From an uncultured Clostridia bacterium (GTDB taxonomy: Bacteria; Bacillota; Clostridia; Oscillospirales; Ruminococcaceae): a DNA stretch of 64,000 bases. Positions within the stretch are counted from its first letter, which is position 1; every line of letters starts with the position of its first letter. The notes below the pieces were generated by a model. The model was not told the DNA's origin. It was given only the letters and a program-made list of their open reading frames with translations, and made no database searches. Position numbers and translations under genes: made by a program. This document shows, in pieces, positions 1 to 9,196 of this stretch. The stretch covers positions 1 to 64,000 of the forward strand of contig CAMUJF010000005.1 of the NCBI GenBank assembly GCA_947089135.1. Direction: 5' to 3'.

Positions 1-21
1 AATTGGCAGCCTGACGGCTGA

Positions 22-38
22 CGAGGGCTCTGCCCTCG
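22..38. repeat. Small GC-rich inverted repeat
   Basis: CGAGGGC (22-28) and GCCCTCG (32-38) form a perfect 7-bp hairpin with a 3-base loop. It lies just left of the 22-bp repeats and could be a terminator stem or part of the same mobile-element end. There is no T-run, so a terminator role is doubtful. No gene is supported in 1-373. Confidence 0.35.
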
Positions 39-100
39 TGCTCCCGAGGTTTATCGCATTATGGGTTTTCCAAGGAGAGTGCTACCAATATACAGTTTAC

Positions 101-206
101 GCGGAATGGTGTTCAATTTTTGCGGTCGTAGTGTTCAATCTTAGCGGAATTGCTGTTCAACTTGAACGGTTTAGGTGTTTTGGAAAAGCGGAATATTCAC
201 TTTTTT
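101..206. repeat. Tandem imperfect ~22-bp repeats, probable IS21-type element end
   Basis: About five imperfect copies follow each other with a period near 22 bp, starting at 101, 122, 144, 166 and 188. Most contain GCGGAA followed by a GTTCAA core. IS21-family elements carry several subterminal repeats of this kind as transposase-binding sites, so this may be one end of such an element. No istA or istB gene is visible inside the window; the rest could lie to the left of base 1 or be lost. The family assignment is inference from repeat style only. Confidence 0.45.
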
Positions 207-272
207 CAATGTGCTTTTTCGGCTTGAAATTCCATATAGAAGAATTGCGATTGAATATTGAACTAATAACAA

Positions 273-314
273 AAAAGGCGAGAAACCCCTAAAAATCAGG
301 ATTTCTCGCCTTTT
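273..314 (-). terminator. Rho-independent terminator after the HhH membrane protein
   Basis: The arms AAAAGGCGAGAAA and TTTCTCGCCTTTT form a 13-bp stem around a loop of about 16 bases. On the minus strand the stem is followed by a T-rich tail. It lies about 60 bases beyond the stop codon at 374 and also separates the gene from the repeat region to its left. Confidence 0.8.
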
Positions 315-373
315 CATTTATATTATACAACATCAGGCTCTGAGGCACTCCAAATGTGATACTATTGGATATC

Positions 374-1624
374 TCAAACAAAAACGTAATTCCAAATTTC
401 AGAAAGTTTTTCATTTGATAAAGCAAAACTAAGCTCTTCAATATTCTTGAAGTATATGATCTTGGCTCTGAGTTCAAGTATATCGTTAGCCAAAGTTTCA
501 TCAATACCGGGAAGCTGCATCAAATCATCTTTATTACAGGTATTTATATTAACTTTATAAGTATTATTCAATGTTTCGCTTTGTGTTAATGATTGAGTAT
601 CGCTGAATTCTGATTCGTATGTTGTAGTATACGAATCAACATATACATATGGACGTATCAATTCAAGCTTATTTGGACCTATTCCACTTATATTAAGCAA
701 ATCTTCAACTGTTGTGAAGCCTATATTCCTTGCATATTCAGCAATTTTATTAGCTGTAGATTCACCTATTCCCTTTATATATGTTAAATCTTTGACACTT
801 GCTGAATTAAGTTCTATTGGAAAGCGTGGATAATATTCCGATTCAGTTATATCAAATACATCAAAATTTTCGGGGTATGAAAGTTGAACTTCATAATTAT
901 TTGTTTCAAATTCTTTATCGATTTCAGTAATAAATTCCTCTGTTTCCATAATAAAGTCTTCTGTTGTGGCTTCAGTTTCTACAACAGTTATCATTGTTTC
1001 ATTATCATATGGCGGAACGGTAGTAACAATAACAGTGTTGTCTTCGGAATCATATACATTATATTCCGAAGTATACGGCAAAGTTGCCGGAAGCAACTCA
1101 TGATCAATATAAAGGTATCCTTTTAGTGCGGCAAGCTTCTTTTCCCCGATTCCATCAATATTCAGCAATTCATCCATTGAATAAAAATAACCGTTTATGC
1201 CTCTGTAATCAACTATCTTATTTGCGGTAATTTCTCCGATGCCTCTTACCATCATTAGTTCTTCAGCGCTTGCAAAATTAATGTCCAAAGGAAAAGAAAC
1301 CGTAATTCGCGTGTATTCGGAAGTTAGCGAATCCGTTATCACTACCGTTTCGGTAGCTTCGATTTCTGCATTCCCCAAGTTATCTGGATCATCTGCGTTG
1401 TCATCTTCCCAAATATTAGCATCTGAATTCCTTTTTGTTGTATAGCCGTAGCCTTCAAGTTGTTCTTTAGATAATGTATATATAACGACAGGCTTGTCAT
1501 CGTATTTTTCATAAATATTTGGAAAAATAAAAAATCCAAAGATTATGCTGGCGGCAATAAGAAAAAAGAAGACTATTACCTTTTTATCGTCATCATCATG
1601 ATTATTCGGTTCTTTATTTTCCAT
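374..1624 (-). CDS. Membrane-anchored protein with three ComEA-type helix-hairpin-helix units
   Basis: The 416-residue protein has a short acidic cytoplasmic N-terminus, one transmembrane helix at about residues 16-35, then a long extracellular region. Three units of ComEA type follow at about residues 112-172, 268-330 and 357-416. Each opens with an N-A/S-A/C-x-x-x-x-L pattern, and the first two carry clear G-I-G hairpins (RGIGE and DGIGEK; KGIGE and SGIGPN). The third is degenerate, with PGIDET and no second GIG. ComEA proteins bind DNA at the cell surface during uptake but usually carry one such unit. The linkers are rich in T, E and Y. The start was moved to the ATG at 1624 because AAAGGACGG lies just upstream; 24 codons of open frame before it have no ribosome site. 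Surface DNA binding is inference. Confidence 0.7.
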   Translation of the reverse strand: MENKEPNNHDDDDKKVIVFFFLIAASIIFGFFIFPNIYEKYDDKPVVIYTLSKEQLEGYGYTTKRNSDANIWEDDNADDPDNLGNAEIEATETVVITDSLTSEYTRITVSFPLDINFASAEELMMVRGIGEITANKIVDYRGINGYFYSMDELLNIDGIGEKKLAALKGYLYIDHELLPATLPYTSEYNVYDSEDNTVIVTTVPPYDNETMITVVETEATTEDFIMETEEFITEIDKEFETNNYEVQLSYPENFDVFDITESEYYPRFPIELNSASVKDLTYIKGIGESTANKIAEYARNIGFTTVEDLLNISGIGPNKLELIRPYVYVDSYTTTYESEFSDTQSLTQSETLNNTYKVNINTCNKDDLMQLPGIDETLANDILELRAKIIYFKNIEELSFALSNEKLSEIWNYVFV

Positions 1625-1772
1625 TAAGATCCGTCCTTTATGATATAATAAAAAAATAAAGTATATGCAAATTGTGTATTCAAAATGCGTGTGCATTTTT
1701 TGACTATAATTTTAATAATTATATCATATTTTGCTTAATGTGTAACCGATAAACACTGAAATTGCGTTTGAG

Positions 1773-3389
1773 TTAATCAAAATATTTTGCTTCTCCAAAC
1801 CAAGCTGTTGATGAAACAGGATAATAAGTCAGATCAATAGACTTTTCATTGTATAAAAGATATTCATTTTCATAACATATCGGAATAAAAATATAATCTT
1901 GAATTATTTCACTTTCGGAGCTGTTTATTAGCTCTACCCCATCAGAAAGACTTGCCGCTGTTTTCAAATTGTTAATATCAAGAGCAAGCTTCTCGTTTCC
2001 GGTAAAAAGAGTATTTCCGCAAAATTTTCCGAGAAAGTCCTGCGGAGAATTTTTGTCGGCTCTTATTTCCACTAATGCAATTGAAAAGCTCCCGCTGTTT
2101 ACCTTGGAGTCATATTCTGTTTTGGAAACCGTTTCAATTCCGCAGTTAAACAGAAGTTCACTGCGCCATTTGTCGGTAATATCATAAATTGCTTCCGGAG
2201 CAGAAAATTCCTCCGACACTGTTATTTTTATGCCGTCGACTGATTCAATACCGGCAGACTGCATTGCGTTTTCCCATAACTGCGCCGAGTTAGCATCATA
2301 GGCTGATAGTACGCGGTCAGGTGACATATCCCTGTAGCTTTTTCCCTGAACGGTTATACATCCGGGAATTATTCCGTATGCAACAGTAGATTGCTCTGAA
2401 AGCAAATGTGAGTATAAGTCTCTGTTTATTGATTTTGCCAGCGCTTCGCGCAGACTTTTGTTTCTAAAATATTCGTTTTGTGAATTTATAAGCAAACCGA
2501 CAGTTTTAACGCTTCTTCCTATGTTATTATTTTCCTTAAAAAGCTTTTCATTATACGTTTCTGTAATAAAGCAATCAATGTCACCTGAAGAAAAGCTTTC
2601 TTCATCAGCCGAACTATCCCCCGTTATAAAGAAATTGATACTGTAGGGAAAAACATAATCCATTTCAGAGTAAGATTTGTTTCTTCTCATTATTAAATAG
2701 TTGTTATCCCAGTATGGATCATAGTTCCACTCTTTAAGATAAAACGCGCCGTTGGAAGCGCAGGCATCTGCCGCCATACCGTATTTTCCGTTGGTGAATT
2801 CAAAAAAGGAACGGCAGCACGGCATTGCAGAGGCTTCGGTAAGCAGTCCGAGAAAATTATAGTATGGATATTCCAGCCTGAATTCAACAGTATTTTCATC
2901 TATAGATGTTACACCAAGCTCGTTTATAGGTTTTGTTCCGTTCAGAACCGATGAACTGTTTTTTATGCACAAAAAGTCACTGCTGTATGGAGATGCTGTT
3001 TTCGCGTCAAAAATACGCTGAAAAGCAAACACAAAATCATCTGCCGTAACAGGTGCGGAAAAATCCTCTGCAAGGCTTTCCCACATACGGTTTTGTTTCA
3101 GGTAAAACGTATATATTAGCCCGTCTTCTGACATAGTAAAGCTTTCTGCCGCAGCAGGAACGATCGCCCCCGAAGCGTCGGTTTTCATAAGTCCCTCCAT
3201 CATATTGGTTATAATCATGATCGACTCGCTGTCAACAGCCATTTGCGGATCAAGATTCTGAGGGTTGTTTTCTATGTTCATTTTAAATATATGACCCGAG
3301 CCATCGTCTTCCTTGCAGGAAGTAAGAAAAGACGTCACAAACAAAAATAAAAAAAGAAACGCTATATTACGAATACGAATACTTTTCAA
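1773..3389 (-). CDS. ABC transporter substrate-binding lipoprotein, family 5 (oligopeptide type)
   Basis: The 538-residue protein starts with a basic hydrophobic signal peptide and a lipobox ending LTSC, so it should be lipid-anchored outside the membrane. The body matches SBP family 5 (OppA/DppA-like): an N-terminal NPQNLDPQ stretch, the usual W-x-x-x-LAEDFSAPVTADDFVFAF block that places a ligand domain, and a C-terminal second lobe. No permease or ATPase gene is adjacent, so it is an orphan in this window and probably shares a transporter encoded elsewhere. The start is TTG with AAAGGAG seven bases upstream. Peptides are the expected ligand, but the ligand cannot be read from sequence. Confidence 0.8.
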   Translation of the reverse strand: MKSIRIRNIAFLFLFLFVTSFLTSCKEDDGSGHIFKMNIENNPQNLDPQMAVDSESIMIITNMMEGLMKTDASGAIVPAAAESFTMSEDGLIYTFYLKQNRMWESLAEDFSAPVTADDFVFAFQRIFDAKTASPYSSDFLCIKNSSSVLNGTKPINELGVTSIDENTVEFRLEYPYYNFLGLLTEASAMPCCRSFFEFTNGKYGMAADACASNGAFYLKEWNYDPYWDNNYLIMRRNKSYSEMDYVFPYSINFFITGDSSADEESFSSGDIDCFITETYNEKLFKENNNIGRSVKTVGLLINSQNEYFRNKSLREALAKSINRDLYSHLLSEQSTVAYGIIPGCITVQGKSYRDMSPDRVLSAYDANSAQLWENAMQSAGIESVDGIKITVSEEFSAPEAIYDITDKWRSELLFNCGIETVSKTEYDSKVNSGSFSIALVEIRADKNSPQDFLGKFCGNTLFTGNEKLALDINNLKTAASLSDGVELINSSESEIIQDYIFIPICYENEYLLYNEKSIDLTYYPVSSTAWFGEAKYFD

Positions 3390-3453
3390 AGCAATGCTCC
3401 TTTAAATTTTTTCATATTCTAAATATAGCATTTTTTAACGTTAATTTCAAGAG

Positions 3454-3966
3454 CTAAAGCTCCGCTTCTATAACTTTTTTTTCTGCAAGACTTTTTTTTA
3501 CGTTAATTATCCGCTGATTTGAGCTTCCTTTGAATTTCAGCAAAATATCCCGTTTGCTTAATATGAACGGACCGTCCACAAGATAGTCTGTTACGGAAAG
3601 CAGTTCACCATAATAATTCTCTTTATCGGCATGTTCTATAAGATACTCATATGTGTATCCCGTATAGGTGACAATGTTCATACCTGCTTTTTTTATCTCA
3701 AGTCCCAGTTCGTAAAGCTGTTTCGCCTGACAAAAGGGTTCTCCGCCGCTGAATGTTACTCCGTCAAGCAGCGGATTGCTCTTTACCTTTTCAAACAGGT
3801 TTTCAATGGTAACGTCCTCTCCCCCGTTAAAATCATGAGTCTGGGGATTATGACATCCCTCGCAATGATGGGGACAGCCTTGCGTAAAAATTGTCAGCCT
3901 TAGTCCGGGACCGTCTACAATAGAATCATCGATTAATCCCGAAATTCTTACCGTATCCGACAGCAT
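3454..3966 (-). CDS. nrdG: Anaerobic ribonucleotide reductase activating enzyme (radical SAM)
   Basis: This 170-residue radical SAM enzyme should install the glycyl radical on NrdD, using an iron-sulfur cluster and S-adenosylmethionine. The cluster motif C-x3-C-x2-C is seen as CPHHCEGC near the N-terminus, followed by HNPQTHDFNGG and then FSGGEPFCQ. It lies directly downstream of nrdD, and the two should be co-transcribed. The ATG at 3966 is preferred because AGAGG sits six bases before it; an in-frame ATG at 3984 overlaps the end of nrdD but has no ribosome site. Length is normal for the family. Confidence 0.93.
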   Translation of the reverse strand: MLSDTVRISGLIDDSIVDGPGLRLTIFTQGCPHHCEGCHNPQTHDFNGGEDVTIENLFEKVKSNPLLDGVTFSGGEPFCQAKQLYELGLEIKKAGMNIVTYTGYTYEYLIEHADKENYYGELLSVTDYLVDGPFILSKRDILLKFKGSSNQRIINVKKSLAEKKVIEAEL

Positions 3967-3976
3967 AGCGCACCTC

Positions 3977-6298
3977 TCAGACATTGTGTTTAACACGGTC
4001 GCGAACTTCGGCAAGCTTTGCGTCATTGAACCTGTCAAGAGTACCTACAAGATAGCCTGTTATTCTTCTTATGCGTTCAAAACCAAGGCCGTCGTCTCCC
4101 TCATGGCGGTGACACTTTGGACACTCGTCGCCGATAATTCCTGTGTATCCGCATACGGGGTCTCTGTCTACAGGGTGGTTTATAGAACCGTAACCTATGC
4201 CGGATTCTTTCATGCAGCGCACAATTTTTTCAAACGCTGAAAGATTGTTCATTGGGTCGCCGTCAAGTTCAACATAGCTTATATGTCCCGCATTAGTAAG
4301 CTCGTGATACGGAGCTTCTATTTTGATTTTATCAAACGCGCCTATAGGATAATATACTGGTACATGGAAAGAATTAGTATAGTAATCTCTGTCCGTAATA
4401 CCCTCGATCTCGCCGAAAAGCTTTTTATCCATACGGACGAATCTTCCCGAAAGACCCTCAGCGGGAGTTGCAAGAAGCGTATAATTCATTCCGGAACGTT
4501 TTGTTTCCTCATCCATGCGTGCGCGCATACGTGAAACTATTTCGTAGCCAAGCTTGCGTGCTTCCTCGTCTTCGCCGTGGTGTTTGCCGATAAGAGCTTT
4601 TAGACACTCTGCAAGACCAATGAATCCCATAGAGAGAGTACCGTGCTTAAGCACTTCTCCCACTGTATCGTTTGGTTTGAGTTTGTCAGAATCTATCCAT
4701 ATCTTTTGTCCCATAAGGAAAGGATAGTTCCTTACGCACTTCTGAGCTTGGATCTTGTAACGAGCCATAAGCTGTTCGCAAACTAAGTCCATGATCTCTT
4801 CGAGACTGTCAAAGAATGCCCCCACATTGTGATTGGCATTTATAGCCAGGCGTGGAAGATTTACCGAAGTAAAACTGAGGTTTCCTCTTCCTGTAACGAT
4901 CTCCCGTGTGGGATCGTAAGCATTTCCGATAACTCTTGTGCGGCAGCCCATGTAAGCAACTTCGGTGTTATAGTCGCCGGGCTTGTAATACTTAAGATTA
5001 TACGGCGCATCAATAAACGAGAAGTTCGGGAACAGTCTTTTTGCTGAAACGCGGCAGGCAAGCTTGAACATATCATAGTTAGGGTCTTCGGGATTGTAGT
5101 TGATACCCTCTTTTATCTTGAAAATATGTATCGGGAAAATAGGCGTTTCGCCGTTTCCGAGACCCGCTTCGTGAGCGAGGAGCACGTTTTTAATGACCAT
5201 TCTTCCCTCTGTAGAGGTATCCAGACCATAGTTTATAGAACTGAACGGAACCTGAGCGCCCGCACGACTGTTCATGGTATTAAGGTTGTGGATAAGAGCC
5301 TCCATAGCCTGATAGGTAGCTCGGTCTGTTTCTTTTAAAGTGTTTTTAGCGGTAAAGTCCTGAATCCTTTTTGCCGTATCAGCGTCAACATATCCGCAGA
5401 GCTTTTCAAATTCAAGCTCCTTATAGCCGTTATTATTGTCGATTATCGGATAAATTCCCTTTTCATCAAGTATTTCATTGTATATTTTGTCGCTTATTTC
5501 TTGACCGCCGTCTATCTTAGCGATCATTTCAAGACAGCGCGCTATATTGTATACATACTTTCTGCGGTATGTCTTTTTAACGCCGTCAGCCATAGCGTAC
5601 TCAAAGTTCGGAACGCTTTGTCCGCCGTGCTGATCGTTCTGGTCTGACTGAATAGCAATGCACGCCAAAGCAGCGTAGCTGGAAATATCGTTTGGTTCAC
5701 GGAGAAAACCGTGTCCCGTAGAAAAGCCGTTGGTAAACAGCTTAATAAGGTCGATCTGGCAGCAAGTAGTGGTAAGGGTCAGATAGTCCAAATCGTGGAT
5801 ATGGATATCGCCCTGATTGTGAGCCTTCGCATGACGAGGGTCAAGAACGTACATTTCATAGAACTGTTTTGCACCCTCCGAGCCGTACTTGAGCATGGTA
5901 CCCATAGCCGTATCTGCATTGATATTTGCATTTTCGCGCTTTATATCGCTGTCCTTGGCGGATTTAAAGGTCAGATCCTCATATATCTTCATCAGCTTGG
6001 TATTCATTTCGCGTGCGCGCGTTCTATCGGAGCGGTACAGAATATAGGATTTTGCTGTTTTAGCGTGTCCTTCTTCCATAAGTACCTTTTCTACAAGGTC
6101 CTGTATTTGTTCGACAGTAGGGATATATTTTGATCCGTACTTAGCGTCGATCATGTCGCAGACCTTATCCGCAAGCTCCAAAGATGTGTTGTAATCGCTT
6201 CCGCCAACAGACTGAGCAGCTTTATAAATCGCCTGAGCAATTTTTTCAATGTTAAAAGTAGTTGTTCGTCCGTCTCTTTTTCTTATTTGTGTAATCAT
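3977..6298 (-). CDS. nrdD: Anaerobic (class III) ribonucleoside-triphosphate reductase
   Basis: The 773-residue enzyme reduces ribonucleoside triphosphates to deoxy forms without oxygen. The N-terminal 90 residues form an ATP-cone (IRKRDGRTTTFNIEKIAQAI), the allosteric nucleotide site. Near the C-terminus are the zinc-binding pairs CGYTG...CPKC and the glycyl-radical loop RRITGYLVGT, with the radical glycine at residue 748, 25 residues from the end, as in the family. The ATG at 6298 was chosen for its GGAGGT ribosome site. A consensus promoter and an NrdR operator lie upstream, so it should respond to nucleotide status. nrdG follows. Confidence 0.96.
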   Translation of the reverse strand: MITQIRKRDGRTTTFNIEKIAQAIYKAAQSVGGSDYNTSLELADKVCDMIDAKYGSKYIPTVEQIQDLVEKVLMEEGHAKTAKSYILYRSDRTRAREMNTKLMKIYEDLTFKSAKDSDIKRENANINADTAMGTMLKYGSEGAKQFYEMYVLDPRHAKAHNQGDIHIHDLDYLTLTTTCCQIDLIKLFTNGFSTGHGFLREPNDISSYAALACIAIQSDQNDQHGGQSVPNFEYAMADGVKKTYRRKYVYNIARCLEMIAKIDGGQEISDKIYNEILDEKGIYPIIDNNNGYKELEFEKLCGYVDADTAKRIQDFTAKNTLKETDRATYQAMEALIHNLNTMNSRAGAQVPFSSINYGLDTSTEGRMVIKNVLLAHEAGLGNGETPIFPIHIFKIKEGINYNPEDPNYDMFKLACRVSAKRLFPNFSFIDAPYNLKYYKPGDYNTEVAYMGCRTRVIGNAYDPTREIVTGRGNLSFTSVNLPRLAINANHNVGAFFDSLEEIMDLVCEQLMARYKIQAQKCVRNYPFLMGQKIWIDSDKLKPNDTVGEVLKHGTLSMGFIGLAECLKALIGKHHGEDEEARKLGYEIVSRMRARMDEETKRSGMNYTLLATPAEGLSGRFVRMDKKLFGEIEGITDRDYYTNSFHVPVYYPIGAFDKIKIEAPYHELTNAGHISYVELDGDPMNNLSAFEKIVRCMKESGIGYGSINHPVDRDPVCGYTGIIGDECPKCHRHEGDDGLGFERIRRITGYLVGTLDRFNDAKLAEVRDRVKHNV

Positions 6299-6337
6299 TG
6301 TAATTGTACCTCCATTTACGCACACGTTAAACTTATG

Positions 6338-6353
6338 ACACAATATATTGTGT
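6338..6353. promoter_or_regulatory. NrdR box
   Basis: ACACAATATATTGTGT is a perfect 16-bp palindrome matching the known NrdR operator consensus. It lies just downstream of the nrdD promoter. A weaker partner (about 9 of 16 positions) can be placed at 6370-6385, 16 bp away, on the same face of the helix, overlapping the -10 element. NrdR normally binds two such boxes; the second is uncertain because the region is AT-rich. The nrdR gene is not in this window. Confidence 0.85.
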
Positions 6354-6373
6354 TTTAAACGTCATTGAATACA

Positions 6374-6402
6374 AGTATATAGTATTTAACTGTTTTTGTC
6401 AA
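6374..6402 (-). promoter_or_regulatory. Sigma-A promoter of nrdDG
   Basis: Read on the minus strand: TTGACA (6402-6397), a 17-bp spacer, then TATACT (6379-6374). This is close to ideal. The NrdR box begins about 14 bases past the predicted start of transcription, so bound NrdR would block initiation or early elongation. The remaining intergenic bases to 6475 hold nothing else that I recognise. Confidence 0.85.
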
Positions 6403-6475
6403 TATCTATTTATAAACAATGCCGTAAAAAAAGAGGTACTTATTTTGTGCATATTTAACCGTAAGCTCCAAAGCT

Positions 6476-9166
6476 TTACATTAGTATTACCGACGAGCAT
6501 ATTCCGGCGCCGTCTTTGTGTACGCTTTGAACAAGTACCGTTATTTCCGATATTCCCGCTTTAACCGAAATGTCTTTTGACACAGCCCACTCATTGAAAA
6601 ATTTTTCAGCAAGCTCATGGTTTACATATATCTCGCACTTTCCCCATATGCTGTGAAAATGCAATGTTGGAGCTTTTCCGTTTATATCTTCAGGAATATC
6701 TGCCGTGGTACGATACATGACAAACTTTCTCTCTTTATCGTATAGCTCGGCTGCCGCGCCGTTTTCCGGAGTAAATGGCTGCCAGCTGTTCATGTCGCTG
6801 TCTGCCGTAACAGCATTTGGATCAGGGCGAAAATCCGTCACCGGACTTATTCTCCAGCCTGACAAGTATATTTCTTTTACAGACGGCAGAAATGCGGTTT
6901 CAGGTCTCGCCTTAACCGGAATAGTAACTCTTGCCTGCTTTAATTCGTCAGCCTTAGCTTTTACAAGGACGTTTTCCGCTTGCTCGTCCGCTGAAATTAT
7001 AGCCATAGCTTTTCCTGCAAACAGACTTCTTGTCTTTCCGTTAAAGGCTTCATGACAATTTGGATCGCCGTTTCCTGTGCCGAGAATTTTTCCGCCGCTT
7101 ACCGAAAATTTTATCTTATTGTCAGCATTCGGTACTGTAGTACCGTTCTCGTCTACAAGATATGCCATAACTGGAATTTCTTCGGTTTCTGTGTCAAATT
7201 CTTCAAAGCACGGCGCAAGAACTATCCTTGCTGGTTGTAAAGCTGTTTTCTTTACACAAGCAACAGCCTCTGAACCGCCGTTATATCCTACAAGCTTCAG
7301 TTCCCCTGCTTCAAACGGTACTTCCCATATGTGCTGTTCATACTTATTGATAGCATATCTGCCGCAGGATTTTCCATTAATAAATAGTTCTGCTTCCTCA
7401 CAGTTTGTACAGCTCATTACCTTTACAGATTCGCTGTCTGAAAAATTCCAATTATCCGGAACGATTGCCGCATACGGTTCGGAACTGAATATTGCTTTGG
7501 ACAAATAGTACCCGCCCTTTTCAAATCCGCAGATATCCATAAGTCCGAAAAAGCTTGAAATGCTGGGATATACATGGGGAGACGGCTCTCCCAGATAGTC
7601 AAAGCCCGTCCACATAAAACCGCCTATAATAAAGCTTCGTGAATTGATCTCACGCCATGTTTCGCGAACGGTATTCCCCCAGTCGGCAGCGTCTTCGTCG
7701 TAGCATGAAAACGTATGCTTATCATGATCCGTAACGGTGCATCCCCTTGTCTGGAACGCAGATGTAGTTTCCGAGCCTACAACAGGCATTGACGGATATT
7801 TCTTATGAATATCATCGTAACTGTAGAGTTGATAGTTTACTCCCACTGCGTCAAGAGCGTTTCCAACGCCGCAGTCCTCAAGGATACCGCCGTTCATAGC
7901 GCCCGTAACAAGACGCGACGGATCAAGCCGTTTTATTTCGTCAAGCATATGCAGAGCCATATTTCTTCCTTGCTCTGTGCCTTGAAGCGGTTCTTCATTA
8001 AATATGGAATAAAACACCACTGAGGGGTGATTCCTGTCGCGCCTTACCATTGTCCTGAGCTGTTCAAGACAGTCCTCAGAGGTCTCAAAATTTCGGTTTT
8101 CGTCCATAAGAAGCATACCCATTTCATCGCAGGCTTTTACAAGTCCGTTAGGAGCCATTCCATGTGCGCTTCGGTAAGCATTACAGCCCATTGACTTAAG
8201 CCGTGCAATTTTGTACCTCCATATGCTGTCGGATACCGCTGTACCCACTCCCGCAAAGTCCTGATGATTACAAGTTCCGTAAAGCTTTATAGCTTTACCA
8301 TTAAGGAAAAAGCCTTTCTCTGAATCAATAGCTATTGTTCTGAATCCAACAGATGATGTAAAGTTATCTGACATTACATTATCAATATACAGTTCAGAGG
8401 TGAGAGTATAGAGATATGGGTTATCCAAATCCCATAAAATGGGGTTTTTTATGACAGCTGAAGCTCCATCAAATTCCATAACGACATTATTATCCCTGTC
8501 ACGGATAATTTTCTTTACAACGACTGCCTTTCCGTTAGTCCCTTTTCCTGTAATAGAACCGCTTACAGTTACCTGCCATTTTGAATCGTCAAGCTTTTCG
8601 CAGGAAATATACGGTTCTTCCGTAAAATGAATTTCGGGAACAATATTCAGCCATACAGGACGGTACAGTCCGGCGCCCTCGTACCACCAGCCCTCAAACT
8701 CCGTGCCGTTTATGTAAACAGCCAGAACGTTAGGTTTTCCTCCAAATATCACACGGTCGGTAACATCTATGGAAAAACCTGTGTATCCCGAATAATTACG
8801 CTTTGCAACTGAACCGTTAAAGTAAACCGTCGCTTCGGTAGCAGCGCCTTCAAATTCAACTATAATACGATTTCCACGGTATTGCTCGTCAACTGCAAAG
8901 CATTTTCTGTACCAAGCGTTGGATTTCGGCTTATATCCCCAGTCGGCAGCTCCATCGGGATCGGTGTTTCCCTGTATCATGTAGTCGTGAGGAAGATCGA
9001 CAAGCTCCCATTTGCGTGCGTCAAACATACTGTTGGGAGGTCCCTGCTTTGCTCCCGCCTTTGCCGAATTATAAATGTCGCTGTGTGAAACATATTTTTT
9101 AGCAGGAAGGTCTCCGCGATAAAACGACCAGTCCTTATTAAGCGAAAATCTTACTCTTTTTTCCAT
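6476..9166 (-). CDS. Glycoside hydrolase family 2, beta-galactosidase-like
   Basis: This 896-residue enzyme has the family 2 order: N-terminal sugar-binding jelly roll (about residues 1-190, with HDYMIQGN and WWYEGAGLYRPVW), an immunoglobulin-like domain, a TIM barrel, then C-terminal beta domains. The likely acid/base glutamate is E391 in SIFNEEP and the likely nucleophile is E466 in VVGSETTS. There is no signal peptide, so it should act in the cytoplasm on imported beta-galactosides or related beta-linked glycans; exact sugar specificity cannot be read. No sugar transporter or regulator is adjacent, and it sits alone between nrdD and a phosphatase gene. Confidence 0.85.
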   Translation of the reverse strand: MEKRVRFSLNKDWSFYRGDLPAKKYVSHSDIYNSAKAGAKQGPPNSMFDARKWELVDLPHDYMIQGNTDPDGAADWGYKPKSNAWYRKCFAVDEQYRGNRIIVEFEGAATEATVYFNGSVAKRNYSGYTGFSIDVTDRVIFGGKPNVLAVYINGTEFEGWWYEGAGLYRPVWLNIVPEIHFTEEPYISCEKLDDSKWQVTVSGSITGKGTNGKAVVVKKIIRDRDNNVVMEFDGASAVIKNPILWDLDNPYLYTLTSELYIDNVMSDNFTSSVGFRTIAIDSEKGFFLNGKAIKLYGTCNHQDFAGVGTAVSDSIWRYKIARLKSMGCNAYRSAHGMAPNGLVKACDEMGMLLMDENRNFETSEDCLEQLRTMVRRDRNHPSVVFYSIFNEEPLQGTEQGRNMALHMLDEIKRLDPSRLVTGAMNGGILEDCGVGNALDAVGVNYQLYSYDDIHKKYPSMPVVGSETTSAFQTRGCTVTDHDKHTFSCYDEDAADWGNTVRETWREINSRSFIIGGFMWTGFDYLGEPSPHVYPSISSFFGLMDICGFEKGGYYLSKAIFSSEPYAAIVPDNWNFSDSESVKVMSCTNCEEAELFINGKSCGRYAINKYEQHIWEVPFEAGELKLVGYNGGSEAVACVKKTALQPARIVLAPCFEEFDTETEEIPVMAYLVDENGTTVPNADNKIKFSVSGGKILGTGNGDPNCHEAFNGKTRSLFAGKAMAIISADEQAENVLVKAKADELKQARVTIPVKARPETAFLPSVKEIYLSGWRISPVTDFRPDPNAVTADSDMNSWQPFTPENGAAAELYDKERKFVMYRTTADIPEDINGKAPTLHFHSIWGKCEIYVNHELAEKFFNEWAVSKDISVKAGISEITVLVQSVHKDGAGICSSVILM

Positions 9167-9196
9167 AGATAATACCCTTTCTTGTTTTTGAAAAAT

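Noticed and set aside
5711..6133. 140-residue plus-strand frame
   Set aside because: Lies antisense inside nrdD, has no ribosome site and no family pattern; nrdD is certain.
6476..9166. A lactose or polysaccharide-utilisation operon
   Set aside because: Only one glycosidase is present, with no transporter, regulator or further hydrolase beside it.
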